Positions 17,730-26,852 are shown, counted from the stretch's first letter. The stretch is 64,000 nt of DNA from JACPFJ01 sp036504875 (GCA_036504875.1 DASXUK010000010.1:12305-76304), one strand, 5' to 3'. Notes: a model not told the origin generated them from the sequence alone. Translations and numbers: made by a program.

Positions 17730-18464
17730 TTACCCGATCATTTTAAGTTGCTTGCGCAGTTCGAGATGATCCGGCACGTAGCACTCGACCATTTTCCAAA
17801 AACCGGGGCCATGATGCCTGACCTTGACGTGGCAGAGCTCATGAATGATCACGTAATCGAGGCAGGTCTGGGGAAGCTTGATCAGGTTAAGATTCAAGTT
17901 AATCCGTCGGGTGCGATAGGAATAACTTCCCCAGCGGCTTTTCATGGGGCGGATTACAATCGTCGGAAGCGGGATGCCCTCCGCCTCCAACATCTGCTGG
18001 CACTTCTGCGCACGGCAAGTGAAGATGTCCAGGGCTTGCTGGCGATACCAGATATCAATCAGCCCACGAACTCGTCCCTCACTTAACTCTCCGGGCGAGA
18101 CTACAACTAACGAATCTGCGCTTAGAGAAACTGCTTCGAGGTTTCCCACCTCAAACTTCAACCGGTATTCCTCTCCCTGATACCAAAAGATCGAGTCTTG
18201 TACGTAACGCTGCGGTGGTCGCGGGATATGCTTATCAAAGTCTTTCTGTACCTTGATGATCCATCCTGCCCGTTTGGTAACAAAGGCGCGAATTTCTGCC
18301 AGTGAAGTGCGTAAAGGCACCCGCACTGTTACTGACTTGTCGGGCCTGACTGTCATCCCCAAAGTTCGACGCCGGGAATGGCAGTAACGGTAGCAAATAG
18401 TAACCCCTTCAGAAACCACCCGGTCTTCAAGCAGACTTGATTTTAAAGATGTTTTTTTATTCAT
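17730..18464 (-). CDS. YgjP/UTP pyrophosphatase-like metal-dependent hydrolase (DUF45)
   Basis: A 244-residue protein of the DUF45/M48-like group. The zinc motif HELCHVKVRHHGPGFW lies near residue 210-225 (HExxH plus a following His). The preceding KSRWGSYS segment is characteristic of the family. E. coli YgjP has been described as a UTP pyrophosphatase, but other members are treated as peptidases, so the reaction is uncertain. It starts at ATG 18464 with AGGA upstream and is monocistronic, converging on pepA. Confidence 0.87.
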   Translation of the reverse strand: MNKKTSLKSSLLEDRVVSEGVTICYRYCHSRRRTLGMTVRPDKSVTVRVPLRTSLAEIRAFVTKRAGWIIKVQKDFDKHIPRPPQRYVQDSIFWYQGEEYRLKFEVGNLEAVSLSADSLVVVSPGELSEGRVRGLIDIWYRQQALDIFTCRAQKCQQMLEAEGIPLPTIVIRPMKSRWGSYSYRTRRINLNLNLIKLPQTCLDYVIIHELCHVKVRHHGPGFWKMVECYVPDHLELRKQLKMIG

Positions 18465-18598
18465 ATATCCTAAAGATCCCGATCAGACCAGTCCAGGATC
18501 AGTTCACCATCAATTGACAGTGCTCCTCAAATTGTAAATTTTCTAGTTTAACCTATCATAAAGATTGATACCTCGACATTAACACAGAGAGGGCGCCA

Positions 18599-19321
18599 AT
18601 GAAAACCCGCGTTGATGAAATCAGACCTGGTCTTTACCGGTTTTCTACCTACGTTGCCAAGATCAACCTCGAATTCAACCAATTTCTGGTGGATGACGAT
18701 CAACCGCTCCTTTACCACACCGGCCTGAGAGGAATGTTCCCGCTGGTTAAAGAGGCGGTGGCGAGTGTCCTGGATCTGGCGCGGATTCGCTGGATCGGCT
18801 TCAGCCATTTTGAGGCCGATGAATGCGGCTCACTGCCGGAATGGTTGGATGTGGCTCCTACCGCGGAGCCGGTTTGCGGCGCTATCGGCGCTCTGATCAA
18901 CATCAATGACTTCATCGGCAAAAAAACGCCTGTAATGGCTAATAATGAAACCTTTACAACCGGCAGATATCGTTTTCGCTTTCTAGAGACCCCCCATGTT
19001 CCCCATGCCTGGGATGCCAGCCTGTTGTTTGAAGAGACTGAAGCAATCCTGTTTTGTTCGGACCTGTTTTTCCACAGCGGCAATAAACCACCCTTGACCG
19101 AAGAAAATGTGGTTGAATTGTCACGACAAACCTTGCTGGAATATGAGGCCGGGCCGCTCCATCATTCAATGCCCGCCACGACCTTACTGAATGCTACTTT
19201 AAAAGATTTGGCCAAGCTCAAACCCAGGCTTCTGGCCATTATGCACGGTTCGTCATACAGTGGCGACGGTGCCGAAGCCTTATTTGAACTGGCTGCAATG
19301 GCCACGGCGACTTTTTCCTGA
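18599..19321 (+). CDS. Flavodiiron-like metallo-beta-lactamase protein without flavodoxin domain (ODP-like)
   Basis: A 240-residue protein matching the di-iron domain of flavodiiron proteins. Ligand-like residues are H70, E72 and D74 (HFEADE), H136 (PHAWDAS), D155 (FCSDLFF) and H216 (IMHGSS). Spacing agrees with FDPs, but the usual fourth His of HxExDH is Glu75. The flavodoxin domain is absent, as in the oxygen-binding di-iron proteins described as chemotaxis oxygen sensors. It may therefore bind O2 or NO rather than reduce it. The start has GAGAGGG just upstream. It lies 2 kb from an MCP-cheW cluster. Confidence 0.82.
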   Translation: MKTRVDEIRPGLYRFSTYVAKINLEFNQFLVDDDQPLLYHTGLRGMFPLVKEAVASVLDLARIRWIGFSHFEADECGSLPEWLDVAPTAEPVCGAIGALININDFIGKKTPVMANNETFTTGRYRFRFLETPHVPHAWDASLLFEETEAILFCSDLFFHSGNKPPLTEENVVELSRQTLLEYEAGPLHHSMPATTLLNATLKDLAKLKPRLLAIMHGSSYSGDGAEALFELAAMATATFS

Positions 19322-19400
19322 GGTTACCTTGACGCCCTTCACACGCTGTAGTAATCTTTGCTGATTATATTGCATTTATTCCCGACGATGGAGAGAACAT

Positions 19401-21170
19401 ATGAACCAGAACGAATTGACATGGAATACAGCGCTACTCTACCCGGCCCCGGATTCACCAGAGCTGGAGGCTGATTTAAAAGCGCTTGAGGGACTGGCGG
19501 ACGATTTCCGCAACCATTACTTTGAAAAAACCGCCAGTCTTGACGACACAGCTATTCTTTCAGCTATCAGGGAGTACGAGGCACTCCAGGTGCAAATTGC
19601 CAAGCCTTTCTGCTATGCCCACCTGCTGTTTGCATCCGATTCAGGCAATGAAATTAACAGGGCCTTGTCGCAACGCTGCTCCGAATCAGGCAGCCGGCTT
19701 TCCCAGCAGTTACTGTTCTTTGACCTGGAGTTGATGGAACTCCCCGAGGACCGTTTTAACTCGCTGTGCAAACAACCCGAGGCCGTTAATTACAGCCATT
19801 TTTTACAGGGTATCCGCAAATTCCGCCCCTACACCCTTAAGGAAAATGAGGAGCGGCTTCTGACCCGCAAAAATCTGACCGGGGTAAATGCCTTTACCAA
19901 ACTTTTTGACGAGCTGTCCGCCTCTTTAAGCTACCGAATGCTGCTAGATGGCGAAGAAAAGGAGTTCACCGGCGAGGAGCTGTTGTCCCTGCTGCATCAT
20001 CCTTCAGGAGATGTCCGCTACCGCGCCATGACCACTTTTCTGGAAAAGCACGGCGAGCACGGCATCATCTTCAATGCGGTCTTCAATAACACGGCCCTTG
20101 ACCATGGGCAGGAGATGGAGTTGCGAGGCTACCAGACTCCGATCCAGCCCACAAACATCGGCAATGAAATACCGGATGAGGCGGTCGAGCACCTGATGAG
20201 CGTAACAGAGGCCAACTACGGACTGGCCCAGGATTATTTCAGGCTGAAGGCAAAAATGCTGGGAATGGAAAAAATACGCAACTGCGACATCTACGCACCT
20301 GTTGCCGAGGCCGATAAAAAATATTCCTTTGAAGAGGCCCGTAGCATGGTGGTGGCCTCCTACTCCGGCTATGACCCTGAATTCGGCAGAATTGTGGATG
20401 CTTTTTTTAACGAACAACGGGTGGATGTACTGCCCCGCACCGGCAAATCCGGCGGCGCCTTTGCTATGGGTATTTCCCCGGTGGCGCCCCCTTTTCTGCT
20501 GCTCAACTACACCAGCACCCTGCGCGATCTGGCCACTATTGCCCATGAGGCTGGCCATGGACTGCACTTTGTACTGGCCCAAAAGCAGACCATGCTCAAC
20601 TACCACGCCCCGCTGCCTCTGGCGGAGACTGCTTCCGTCTTTGGAGAGATGTTGCTGACCCGCATGTTGCTGGACAAGGAACAAGACCCGACTGTTCGAA
20701 AATCACTTCTGTGTGCCAAAATAGAGGATATCATAGCCACGACATTCCGTCAGACCGTGCTGACCCGCTTTGAACTGCGTCTGCACAATGAGCGCAATAG
20801 CGGCCTGTTGTCGAACGACCGGGTGTCTGAAATCTGGCTGGAAGAGAACAGCAGGCTGTTCGGTGATGCAGTCGAAATGATCCCGGCCTACCGCTGGGGC
20901 TGGAGTTATATCAGCCATTTTATCCACAGCCGATTCTACTGCTATTCCTATACTTTCGCAGAACTATTGGTATTGGCACTTTATCAAAAATACAGGGAGG
21001 ATGGCGATTCTTTCAAGGCTGGTTATCGACAGCTGCTGGAATCGGGTGGATCACTGTCGCCAGCCGACACGGCCCGTTTGGCCGGTATTGATATTACTGA
21101 GGCAGGTTTTTGGCAGAAAGGTTATGATTTTCTAGGTGGTTTGATAAAAGAACTTAAAGATATCGTTTAG
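19401..21170 (+). CDS. pepF: Oligoendopeptidase F family (M3) peptidase
   Basis: A 589-residue zinc metallopeptidase that cleaves short peptides in the cytoplasm. The M3 signature ATIAHEAGHGLHF is near residue 377-389, with the third ligand Glu about 25 residues later (LAETASVFGE). The N-terminal ~200 residues form the helical cap typical of PepF. Length is normal. Start ATG 19401 follows GGAGAG at 19389-19394. It converges on the first cheW gene, with a shared terminator between. Confidence 0.93.
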   Translation: MNQNELTWNTALLYPAPDSPELEADLKALEGLADDFRNHYFEKTASLDDTAILSAIREYEALQVQIAKPFCYAHLLFASDSGNEINRALSQRCSESGSRLSQQLLFFDLELMELPEDRFNSLCKQPEAVNYSHFLQGIRKFRPYTLKENEERLLTRKNLTGVNAFTKLFDELSASLSYRMLLDGEEKEFTGEELLSLLHHPSGDVRYRAMTTFLEKHGEHGIIFNAVFNNTALDHGQEMELRGYQTPIQPTNIGNEIPDEAVEHLMSVTEANYGLAQDYFRLKAKMLGMEKIRNCDIYAPVAEADKKYSFEEARSMVVASYSGYDPEFGRIVDAFFNEQRVDVLPRTGKSGGAFAMGISPVAPPFLLLNYTSTLRDLATIAHEAGHGLHFVLAQKQTMLNYHAPLPLAETASVFGEMLLTRMLLDKEQDPTVRKSLLCAKIEDIIATTFRQTVLTRFELRLHNERNSGLLSNDRVSEIWLEENSRLFGDAVEMIPAYRWGWSYISHFIHSRFYCYSYTFAELLVLALYQKYREDGDSFKAGYRQLLESGGSLSPADTARLAGIDITEAGFWQKGYDFLGGLIKELKDIV

Positions 21171-21313
21171 ATAAAAACTTCAAAAACTGGCTCTCACAAA
21201 GGCACAAAGAACACAAAAAAATCAAGGTGAAGCTTTTTTACGTAAATCCTCAAAATTCTTGGTTTCTTAGTGAACTTGGTGAGCATTGTGTGAAAACAGC
21301 AGTTTTAAACAGC

Positions 21314-21353
21314 CCAAAAAAAGGAGCAAGTCCGAGGACCTGCTCCCTTTTTA
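21314..21353. terminator. Bidirectional terminator between pepF and cheW
   Basis: GGAGCAaGTCC and GGACcTGCTCC pair around GA, flanked by AAAAAAA and TTTTT. It can terminate both the pepF and the cheW transcripts. The same GGAGC-rich type of hairpin follows the other two cheW genes. Confidence 0.85.
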
Positions 21354-21372
21354 CATCCTGCCCAGCACTCTG

Positions 21373-21867
21373 TTAAATCGATTCAAAAAACTGCTTCTCC
21401 TCGTGAGTGAACATCCGGTCCAGATCGAGCAGCACCAGCAGACGCTCGCTCAGGTTGATCACCCCGGCAATACAGTCCTGGTCGATACCACTGGCCGCCA
21501 CCGATGGCGAAGGTTGAACCTCGCTGCCGGAGATACGGATTACCTCAGACACCGCGTCAACGATAAAGCCCATCAGCTCACCGCCGATATCCATGATCAT
21601 GATACGAGTATGGCTGTCATTATCGGTTACGGTAAGCCCAAATTTTTTACGCATCGAGATGATCGGAATCACCTTGCCGCGCAGGTTGATAATGCCTTCT
21701 ACATAATGGGGTGTGTTCGGCATATGGGTGATGGTATTCATGCGGATGATCTCGCGAACTTTGAGAACCTCGACTCCATACTCCTCCTGGTCAAGGTTGA
21801 AACTAACCAGCTGGATCAACTCACTTCCAGCATCTGTACCTTTCATTGGAACCAATGCGTTTGACAT
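21373..21867 (-). CDS. cheW: CheW chemotaxis coupling protein, copy 1
   Basis: A 164-residue CheW-type adaptor linking chemoreceptors to the CheA kinase. The single CheW domain (about residues 15-155) includes NLRGKVIPIISMRKKFGL. It is nearly identical to the copy at 23770-24258 and somewhat different from the copy at 26174-26668. It starts at ATG 21867 behind AAAGGGG, 12 bases after the stop of the receptor gene, so receptor and adaptor form one operon. No CheA, CheY or CheR/B is encoded nearby. Confidence 0.94.
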   Translation of the reverse strand: MSNALVPMKGTDAGSELIQLVSFNLDQEEYGVEVLKVREIIRMNTITHMPNTPHYVEGIINLRGKVIPIISMRKKFGLTVTDNDSHTRIMIMDIGGELMGFIVDAVSEVIRISGSEVQPSPSVAASGIDQDCIAGVINLSERLLVLLDLDRMFTHEEKQFFESI

Positions 21868-22870
21868 ATATTATCCCCTTTAAACCAGCTTGAATTGACT
21901 AACGGTTTTGCGCAGATCATCGGCCAGCGCGGAGAGTTGATTGGCGGCGGCAGCCGATTCCTGAGAACCGCTGGCCGTCTGGGCGACCACCTCGGTAATC
22001 TGCTGCATGTTGCTGCTAATCTCCGAAGTGGTGGCGGTCTGCTCTTCGGCGGCGGTGGCAACCTGATGAATCTGGGTGGTTACTGCATTAATCTGCTCAA
22101 GGATCTGCTCCAACGCTTTGCCGGAGTTTGCGGCTTTTTCACTCCCCTTACCAACCTCGACAACCCCTTCTTCCATGGCGATGACCGCACCCTTGGTCTC
22201 ACTCTGGATAGCCTTGATCATCTCACCGATTTCACGGGTCGCACGGGTGGTCCGTTCGGCCAGGGCCCGTACCTCGTCGGCGACAACCGCAAATCCGCGT
22301 CCCTGTTCACCGGCACGGGCGGCCTCGATGGCGGCATTCAACGCCAGCAGGTTGGTCTGGTCAGCGATATCCTCGATAGTGCCGACTATTTCGCCGATCT
22401 GGTCGGAACGGGAGCCGAGGCTTTCGACAGCCTTGGCGGAGTTCCTGACCCGCTCAGCAATGGTGTTCATGACAATAATGGTCTCGTCCACGACCTTGGC
22501 GCCGGACACCGCTGCCGCACTGGCCAGTTGTGAACCTTCGGCGGCAAACTGGCAGTTCTGGGCGATGTCGCTGGACGTAGCTGACATCTCCTCACCTGCC
22601 GTTGCTACGGTACCAGCCTGGGCGACAACCTGCTCAATCCCGGTAGCCATCTGTTCGGCCGTAGAATGGAGCTGATTGGAGGCCGAAGCTACCTCCTGGG
22701 TGGCCTGGGAAATCTGGTTGATGATGCCGTGAAGCTTTTCAACAAAGGTGTTGAACCAGCGGCTGACCTCTCCTAGTTCGTCCTTTGAGCTGGAATCAAG
22801 GCGCTTGGTGAGATCACCCTCACCTTGGGCGATATCCTGAATCATGTCCCGCATTCTGCCGAGCGGAGCG
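21373..22870 (-). repeat. Duplicated block: cheW plus HAMP/signalling part of MCP (copy 1 of 3)
   Basis: The cheW gene and the 3' two-thirds of its receptor gene are near copies of 23770-25262. A third, partial copy covers 26174-26852. The copies include the ribosome site between receptor and cheW and end in similar GGAGC-type terminators. The receptor 5' parts coding the sensor domains are not shared. Confidence 0.8.
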
Positions 22871-23508
22871 GTTATACCTTTGGTAATCAGCACAGCACAG
22901 ACGATGGCAATCAGGATGGCGATGACGCAAGCGATGATCAGACCAGACACGACGGATTTCTGCAAGGCAGCAGCCTCTTTTACTGCTATTTCGAGCTGAT
23001 CATCCTGATATTTACCCATCTCACCAAATGCATTCTGAACTAATTTGTATGTCGGCTCCCAATCATTTTGAAGGACCTTGTCCGCTTCGGCCTGTTTGCC
23101 CGAAAGACCCAGTGAAATGATCTTATTGTTGACCTCGGCAATTTTTGCGGTTGCCTGCTTCATCCTCTCGATCAGAGCCTTCCCCTTTTCGCTTTTTTCC
23201 AGATTTTCAAGCTTTTTAAACGATTCCCTGTAGCGAGCTCGCTGCTCCTCAATACTTTTCTGCTCCTTGTCCCTAAAAGCCGGATCTTCGATGGCGGCGA
23301 TCAGGACAACTGACCGGCTCACGTTCTGAATAAATTCCAGACTGTCGGATCCGGCCTCCATCTTGGGAAAAGCAACCATTGTCATTTCATCAACATCAGC
23401 TTTGATCTTTCCCAACTGAATGAATGCAAATGCCGTCATAATGACGATCAGAACAACCATGATCCCAAAAGCGATCCCCAGCCTCGCACCGATTTTCAGA
23501 TTTTTCAT
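21880..23508 (-). CDS. Methyl-accepting chemotaxis protein, copy 1
   Basis: Encodes 542 residues from ATG 23508; a GTG at 23520 is also in frame but overlaps the G-rich ribosome site. TM1 is about residues 7-28. A periplasmic helical-bundle sensor of ~155 residues follows, then TM2 about 185-207, HAMP (GRMRDMIQDIAQGEGDL region) and a long cytoplasmic signalling hairpin whose tip carries EVRALAERT. No C-terminal CheR-docking pentapeptide is seen. From the HAMP region on it closely matches the second receptor, while the sensor domain is unrelated, suggesting domain exchange. Confidence 0.94.
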   Translation of the reverse strand: MKNLKIGARLGIAFGIMVVLIVIMTAFAFIQLGKIKADVDEMTMVAFPKMEAGSDSLEFIQNVSRSVVLIAAIEDPAFRDKEQKSIEEQRARYRESFKKLENLEKSEKGKALIERMKQATAKIAEVNNKIISLGLSGKQAEADKVLQNDWEPTYKLVQNAFGEMGKYQDDQLEIAVKEAAALQKSVVSGLIIACVIAILIAIVCAVLITKGITAPLGRMRDMIQDIAQGEGDLTKRLDSSSKDELGEVSRWFNTFVEKLHGIINQISQATQEVASASNQLHSTAEQMATGIEQVVAQAGTVATAGEEMSATSSDIAQNCQFAAEGSQLASAAAVSGAKVVDETIIVMNTIAERVRNSAKAVESLGSRSDQIGEIVGTIEDIADQTNLLALNAAIEAARAGEQGRGFAVVADEVRALAERTTRATREIGEMIKAIQSETKGAVIAMEEGVVEVGKGSEKAANSGKALEQILEQINAVTTQIHQVATAAEEQTATTSEISSNMQQITEVVAQTASGSQESAAAANQLSALADDLRKTVSQFKLV

Positions 23509-23510
23509 AG

Positions 23511-23518
23511 CCCCCCCC
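23511..23518 (-). promoter_or_regulatory. G8 tract acting as ribosome-binding region of MCP copy 1
   Basis: Eight consecutive G on the minus strand end three bases before ATG 23508. No other purine-rich ribosome site is close. A mononucleotide run here could change length by slippage and so alter translation, but that is inference. Confidence 0.45.
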
Positions 23519-23705
23519 ACGAAAATATATAATGATTAATGTTGATTAACTGTTTGTATACAATTAGTCAACACTTACTTTTAAACAACCAAGAGGAGGT
23601 AAGAGTCTCTGCAACTTGCAGGAAATATCGCGGCACATTTATCATCTAGGCATTAAAGTTCCACGCCTCACCCGAGATGAATTTCCGGCAACACACATAG
23701 AACAT

Positions 23706-23740
23706 AAAAAAACGGGAGCGAGTCAAAGACCCGCTCCCGC
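23706..23740 (-). terminator. Terminator after cheW copy 2
   Basis: CGGGAGCGaGTC and GACcCGCTCCCG form a strong stem (23713-23739). On the minus strand it is followed by a run of T (A-run 23706-23712). It sits between cheW copy 2 and the promoter region of MCP copy 1. Confidence 0.85.
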
Positions 23741-23769
23741 GATACCTGTTTTGCATGTACTCCTGATTT

Positions 23770-24258
23770 CTAGCTGAAGAGTTCTTTTTCCTCTTGCGAA
23801 AACATCCGGTCCAGATCGAGCAGCACCAATAGACGCTCGCTCAAGTTAATCACCCCGGCAATGCAGTCCTGGTCGATACCACTGGCCGCCACCGATGGCG
23901 ATGGCTGTATTTCACTGCCGGAGATCCGGATAACCTCGGATACTGCGTCGACGATGAAGCCCATCAGTTCGCCAGCGATATCCATGATCATGATACGAGT
24001 ATGGCTGTCATTATCGGTTACGTTAAGTCCGAATTTCTTACGCATCGAGATAATCGGAATCACCTTGCCGCGCAGGTTGATAATCCCTTCTACATAATGG
24101 GGCGTGTTCGGCATATGGGTGATGGTATTCATGCGGATGATCTCGCGAACCTTGAGGACCTCGACTCCATACTCCTCCTGGTCAAGGTTGAAACTAACCA
24201 GTTGGATCAACTCACTTCCAGCATCTGTACCTTTCATTGGAACCAATGCGTTTGACAT
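23770..24258 (-). CDS. cheW: CheW chemotaxis coupling protein, copy 2
   Basis: A 162-residue CheW adaptor. It differs from copy 1 at only a handful of residues (for example NVTDNDS for TVTDNDS and a shorter C-terminus ending EEKELFS). Start and ribosome site (AAAGGGG before ATG 24258) are the same as in copy 1, and it follows its receptor gene by 12 bases. The near identity points to recent duplication or gene conversion. The two products are probably interchangeable. Confidence 0.94.
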   Translation of the reverse strand: MSNALVPMKGTDAGSELIQLVSFNLDQEEYGVEVLKVREIIRMNTITHMPNTPHYVEGIINLRGKVIPIISMRKKFGLNVTDNDSHTRIMIMDIAGELMGFIVDAVSEVIRISGSEIQPSPSVAASGIDQDCIAGVINLSERLLVLLDLDRMFSQEEKELFS

Positions 24259-24270
24259 ATATTATCCCCT

Positions 24271-25890
24271 TTAAACCAGCTTGAATTGAGCAACAATCTT
24301 ACGCAAATCTTCCGACAGATTGGAGAGCTGATTTGCAGCGGAGGCTGATTCCTGAGCTCCGCGGGCGGTCTGGGCGATAACACCTGTGATCTGCTGCATG
24401 TTGTTACTGATTTCAGAAGTAGTGGCGGTCTGCTCTTCAGCAGCGGTGGCAACCTGATGAACCTGGGCGGTTACAGCATTGATCTGCTCAAGGATCTGCT
24501 CCAGGGCCTTTCCTGAACCGGCGGCCTTCTCACTGCCTTTGCCAACCTCGACAACCCCTTCTTCCATGACGGTAACTGCCTGTTTGGTTTCAGACTGAAT
24601 GGCCTTGATCATCTCGCCAATCTCGCGGGTAGCGCGGGTAGTACGTTCAGCCAGGGCGCGAACCTCGTCGGCAACAACAGCAAAACCTCGTCCCTGTTCA
24701 CCGGCTCGGGCCGCTTCAATGGCTGCATTCAGGGCCAGCAGATTGGTCTGATCAGCGATATCCTCAATAGTGCCAACGATCTCACCAATCTGATCGGAAC
24801 GGGTACCCAAACTCTCTACCGCCTTGGCAGAGACCCTTACACGTTCGGCAATGTTATTCATGACAGCAATGGTCTCATCAACAACCCGTGCGCCGGATAC
24901 AGCTGCGGCACTAGCCTGTTGGGAGCCTTCCGCTGCAAATTGACAGTTCTGGGCCATGTCGCCGGAAGTTGCCGACATTTCCTCTCCGGCAGTAGCAACT
25001 GTACCGGCTTGAGCGGCAACCTGTTCAGCGCCAGTTGCCATTTGTTCGGCTGTTGTGTGAAGCTGGTTTGAAGCAGCAGCCACCTGACTGGTAGTCTGGG
25101 CAACCTGGCTAATGATGCCCTGAAGCTTTTCAACAAAAACATTGAACCAGTGGCAGGTTTCTCCCAATTCGTCCTTGGAACTGGCATCCAGCCGCTTGGT
25201 AAGGTCTCCCTCCCCCTGAGCGATATCCTGAATCATGGCGCGCATTCTGCCCAATGGTCCGACGATGCTGCGGGTAAGAAGAAAACCGATAACAATAGCC
25301 AGCATGATTGAGACCAGTGTCAAAATAATTGCAGTGGTCTTCAAGGTTGTGGCTATGGAATTACTGGCCTCATATTTTTCTTTGGCAAGTTCTATTTTGG
25401 TGGTGTTTAATTTGTGAATGGAGTCCTCCACCTTGGAGGCTCTTGAACGGCACTGCTTGATGATCAATTCCTGCCCTTCGCTGTCCTTGCCGGCCTTGGC
25501 AAGACTGCACACATCACCGCCAAATGCCATAAAAGCAGCAAGCTCTTTTTTAAGAGCATCAAATTCTTCCCTTACCTTAGGGCTGGCAACCGACTTTTCG
25601 AATTTGGCCAGTTCTCCATCGATTTCCTTTTTTAATTCACCGATTTTATCAATATATTTCTGGCGATCTGCCACATCCTTGTCCAGGTAGGCATCGCGCA
25701 CGTTGACCCGGATGCGTTGGAACAGGATGCCTATATTTCCAATATAAGGCAGCGGCTCTGTATTATGAAGATACATCGTCTCAATCTCTGAATTGATCTT
25801 GTTGACTCCCCAGAAAGATACTCCACCCAGGATAACAACAAGTACAACCATACAAGCAAATCCTGCGATCAGCTTTTGACTGATTTTCAT
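24271..25890 (-). CDS. Methyl-accepting chemotaxis protein, copy 2
   Basis: A 539-residue receptor starting at ATG 25890, with AAAGGAG about eight bases upstream. TM1 is near residues 10-30. The periplasmic domain (about 31-185) looks like a four-helix-bundle ligand-binding domain, with segments such as RVNVRDAYLDKD. TM2 is near 187-210, followed by HAMP and the cytoplasmic methylation/signalling hairpin. The cytoplasmic half is almost the same as copy 1, but the periplasmic half differs, so the two sense different signals and report to the same array. No C-terminal docking pentapeptide is present. Confidence 0.94.
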   Translation of the reverse strand: MKISQKLIAGFACMVVLVVILGGVSFWGVNKINSEIETMYLHNTEPLPYIGNIGILFQRIRVNVRDAYLDKDVADRQKYIDKIGELKKEIDGELAKFEKSVASPKVREEFDALKKELAAFMAFGGDVCSLAKAGKDSEGQELIIKQCRSRASKVEDSIHKLNTTKIELAKEKYEASNSIATTLKTTAIILTLVSIMLAIVIGFLLTRSIVGPLGRMRAMIQDIAQGEGDLTKRLDASSKDELGETCHWFNVFVEKLQGIISQVAQTTSQVAAASNQLHTTAEQMATGAEQVAAQAGTVATAGEEMSATSGDMAQNCQFAAEGSQQASAAAVSGARVVDETIAVMNNIAERVRVSAKAVESLGTRSDQIGEIVGTIEDIADQTNLLALNAAIEAARAGEQGRGFAVVADEVRALAERTTRATREIGEMIKAIQSETKQAVTVMEEGVVEVGKGSEKAAGSGKALEQILEQINAVTAQVHQVATAAEEQTATTSEISNNMQQITGVIAQTARGAQESASAANQLSNLSEDLRKIVAQFKLV

Positions 25891-26117
25891 ATGTCCACTC
25901 CTTTTAATAAAAGATATTTATTTTTTAAAGAATAAGAAAAAACAAGTCAAGTAAATTATCATTTAATTACAGTCATTTAAATGAAATTAATTAAGAATAT
26001 ACTTGCAAACAGTTAATAAAACATAGTTGTATTTTTTATACTTAACAAGAATAGGGACTTAAGCTTAAATGATTTTCAATAAAGGAGGTCGAATCAGAAG
26101 TACTACGAGGTAAATTA

Positions 26118-26155
26118 AAGAAAGGGGAGCAGGTTAAAACCTGTTCCCCTTTTAT
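26118..26155. terminator. Terminator after cheW copy 3
   Basis: AAAGGGGAGCAGGTT and AACCTGTTCCCCTTT pair with one G-T wobble around a short loop, flanked by A- and T-rich bases. It terminates the cheW copy 3 transcript on the minus strand. Confidence 0.85.
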
Positions 26156-26173
26156 AATCTTCAAATAATGCTG

Positions 26174-26668
26174 TTAAATTGATTCAAGAAATTCCTTTTC
26201 CTCGTGGGAGAACATCCGGTCAAGATCGAGCAGCACCAGCAGACGCTCACTCAGGTTGATCACCCCGGCAATGCAATCCTGGTCGATCCCAGTGGCCGCC
26301 ACCGATGGCGAGGGCTGAATCTCGCTGCCGGAGATTCGGATAACCTCGGACACCGCGTCAACAATAAAGCCCATCAACTCTCCGCTGATATCCATAATTA
26401 TGATGCGGGTATGACTATTATACTCCGCCACCATCAATCCGAATTTCTTACGCATCGAGATGATCGGAATAACCTTGCCGCGCAAATTGATAATACCGTC
26501 AATGTAATGGGGGGTATTCGGCATATGGGTAATACTGGGCATACGGATAATTTCGCGGACCTTGAGCACCTCGACCCCATACTCCTCCTGGTCAAGGTTG
26601 AAGCTGACCAATTGGATCAGTTCGCTCCCGCCATCCGCACCTTTCATTGGAACCAATGCCTTTGACAT
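26174..26668 (-). CDS. cheW: CheW chemotaxis coupling protein, copy 3
   Basis: A 164-residue CheW adaptor, more diverged than copies 1 and 2 (for example MPSITHMPNTPHYIDG and VAEYNSHTR). It has the usual ATG (26668) behind AAAGGGG. Its receptor gene upstream is reduced to a stub, so this cheW has lost its receptor partner and now lies downstream of ubiD on the same strand. The frame is intact, suggesting it is still useful or was orphaned recently. Confidence 0.92.
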   Translation of the reverse strand: MSKALVPMKGADGGSELIQLVSFNLDQEEYGVEVLKVREIIRMPSITHMPNTPHYIDGIINLRGKVIPIISMRKKFGLMVAEYNSHTRIIIMDISGELMGFIVDAVSEVIRISGSEIQPSPSVAATGIDQDCIAGVINLSERLLVLLDLDRMFSHEEKEFLESI

Positions 26669-26679
26669 ACTAATCCCCT

Positions 26680-26852
26680 TTACACCAATTTGAATTGAGC
26701 AACTATCTTGCGCAGATCTTCCGACAGGCGGAGAGCTGATTGGCGGCGGCTGCCGATTCCTGAGGCCCGCTGGCCGTCTGGGCGACTACCTCGGTGATCT
26801 GCTGCATATTGCTACTTATCTCCGAGGTGGTGGCTGTTTGCTCTTCAGCAGC
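26680..26852 (-). pseudogene. MCP copy 3, 3' remnant with frameshift
   Basis: About 170 bases matching the last ~57 codons of the two intact receptor genes, from the AAEEQTATTSEIS coding segment to the terminal QFKLV and stop. Against copy 2, one base is missing after CCGACAG (around 26726-26736), breaking the frame. Homology stops sharply at about 26852, and 48 bases later the ubiD gene ends. The rest of the receptor (TM segments, HAMP, methylation helices) is gone, so this is deletion plus decay. Confidence 0.85.

Noticed and set aside
17715..17745. TGATCG/CGATCA inverted repeat between pepA and ygjP-like gene
   Set aside because: Short stem with a 12-base loop overlapping the gene end; too weak to call as a terminator.
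21900..22530. Plus-strand frames with Gly-rich translation within the receptor genes
   Set aside because: They repeat in both receptor copies only because the real coding strand is duplicated.
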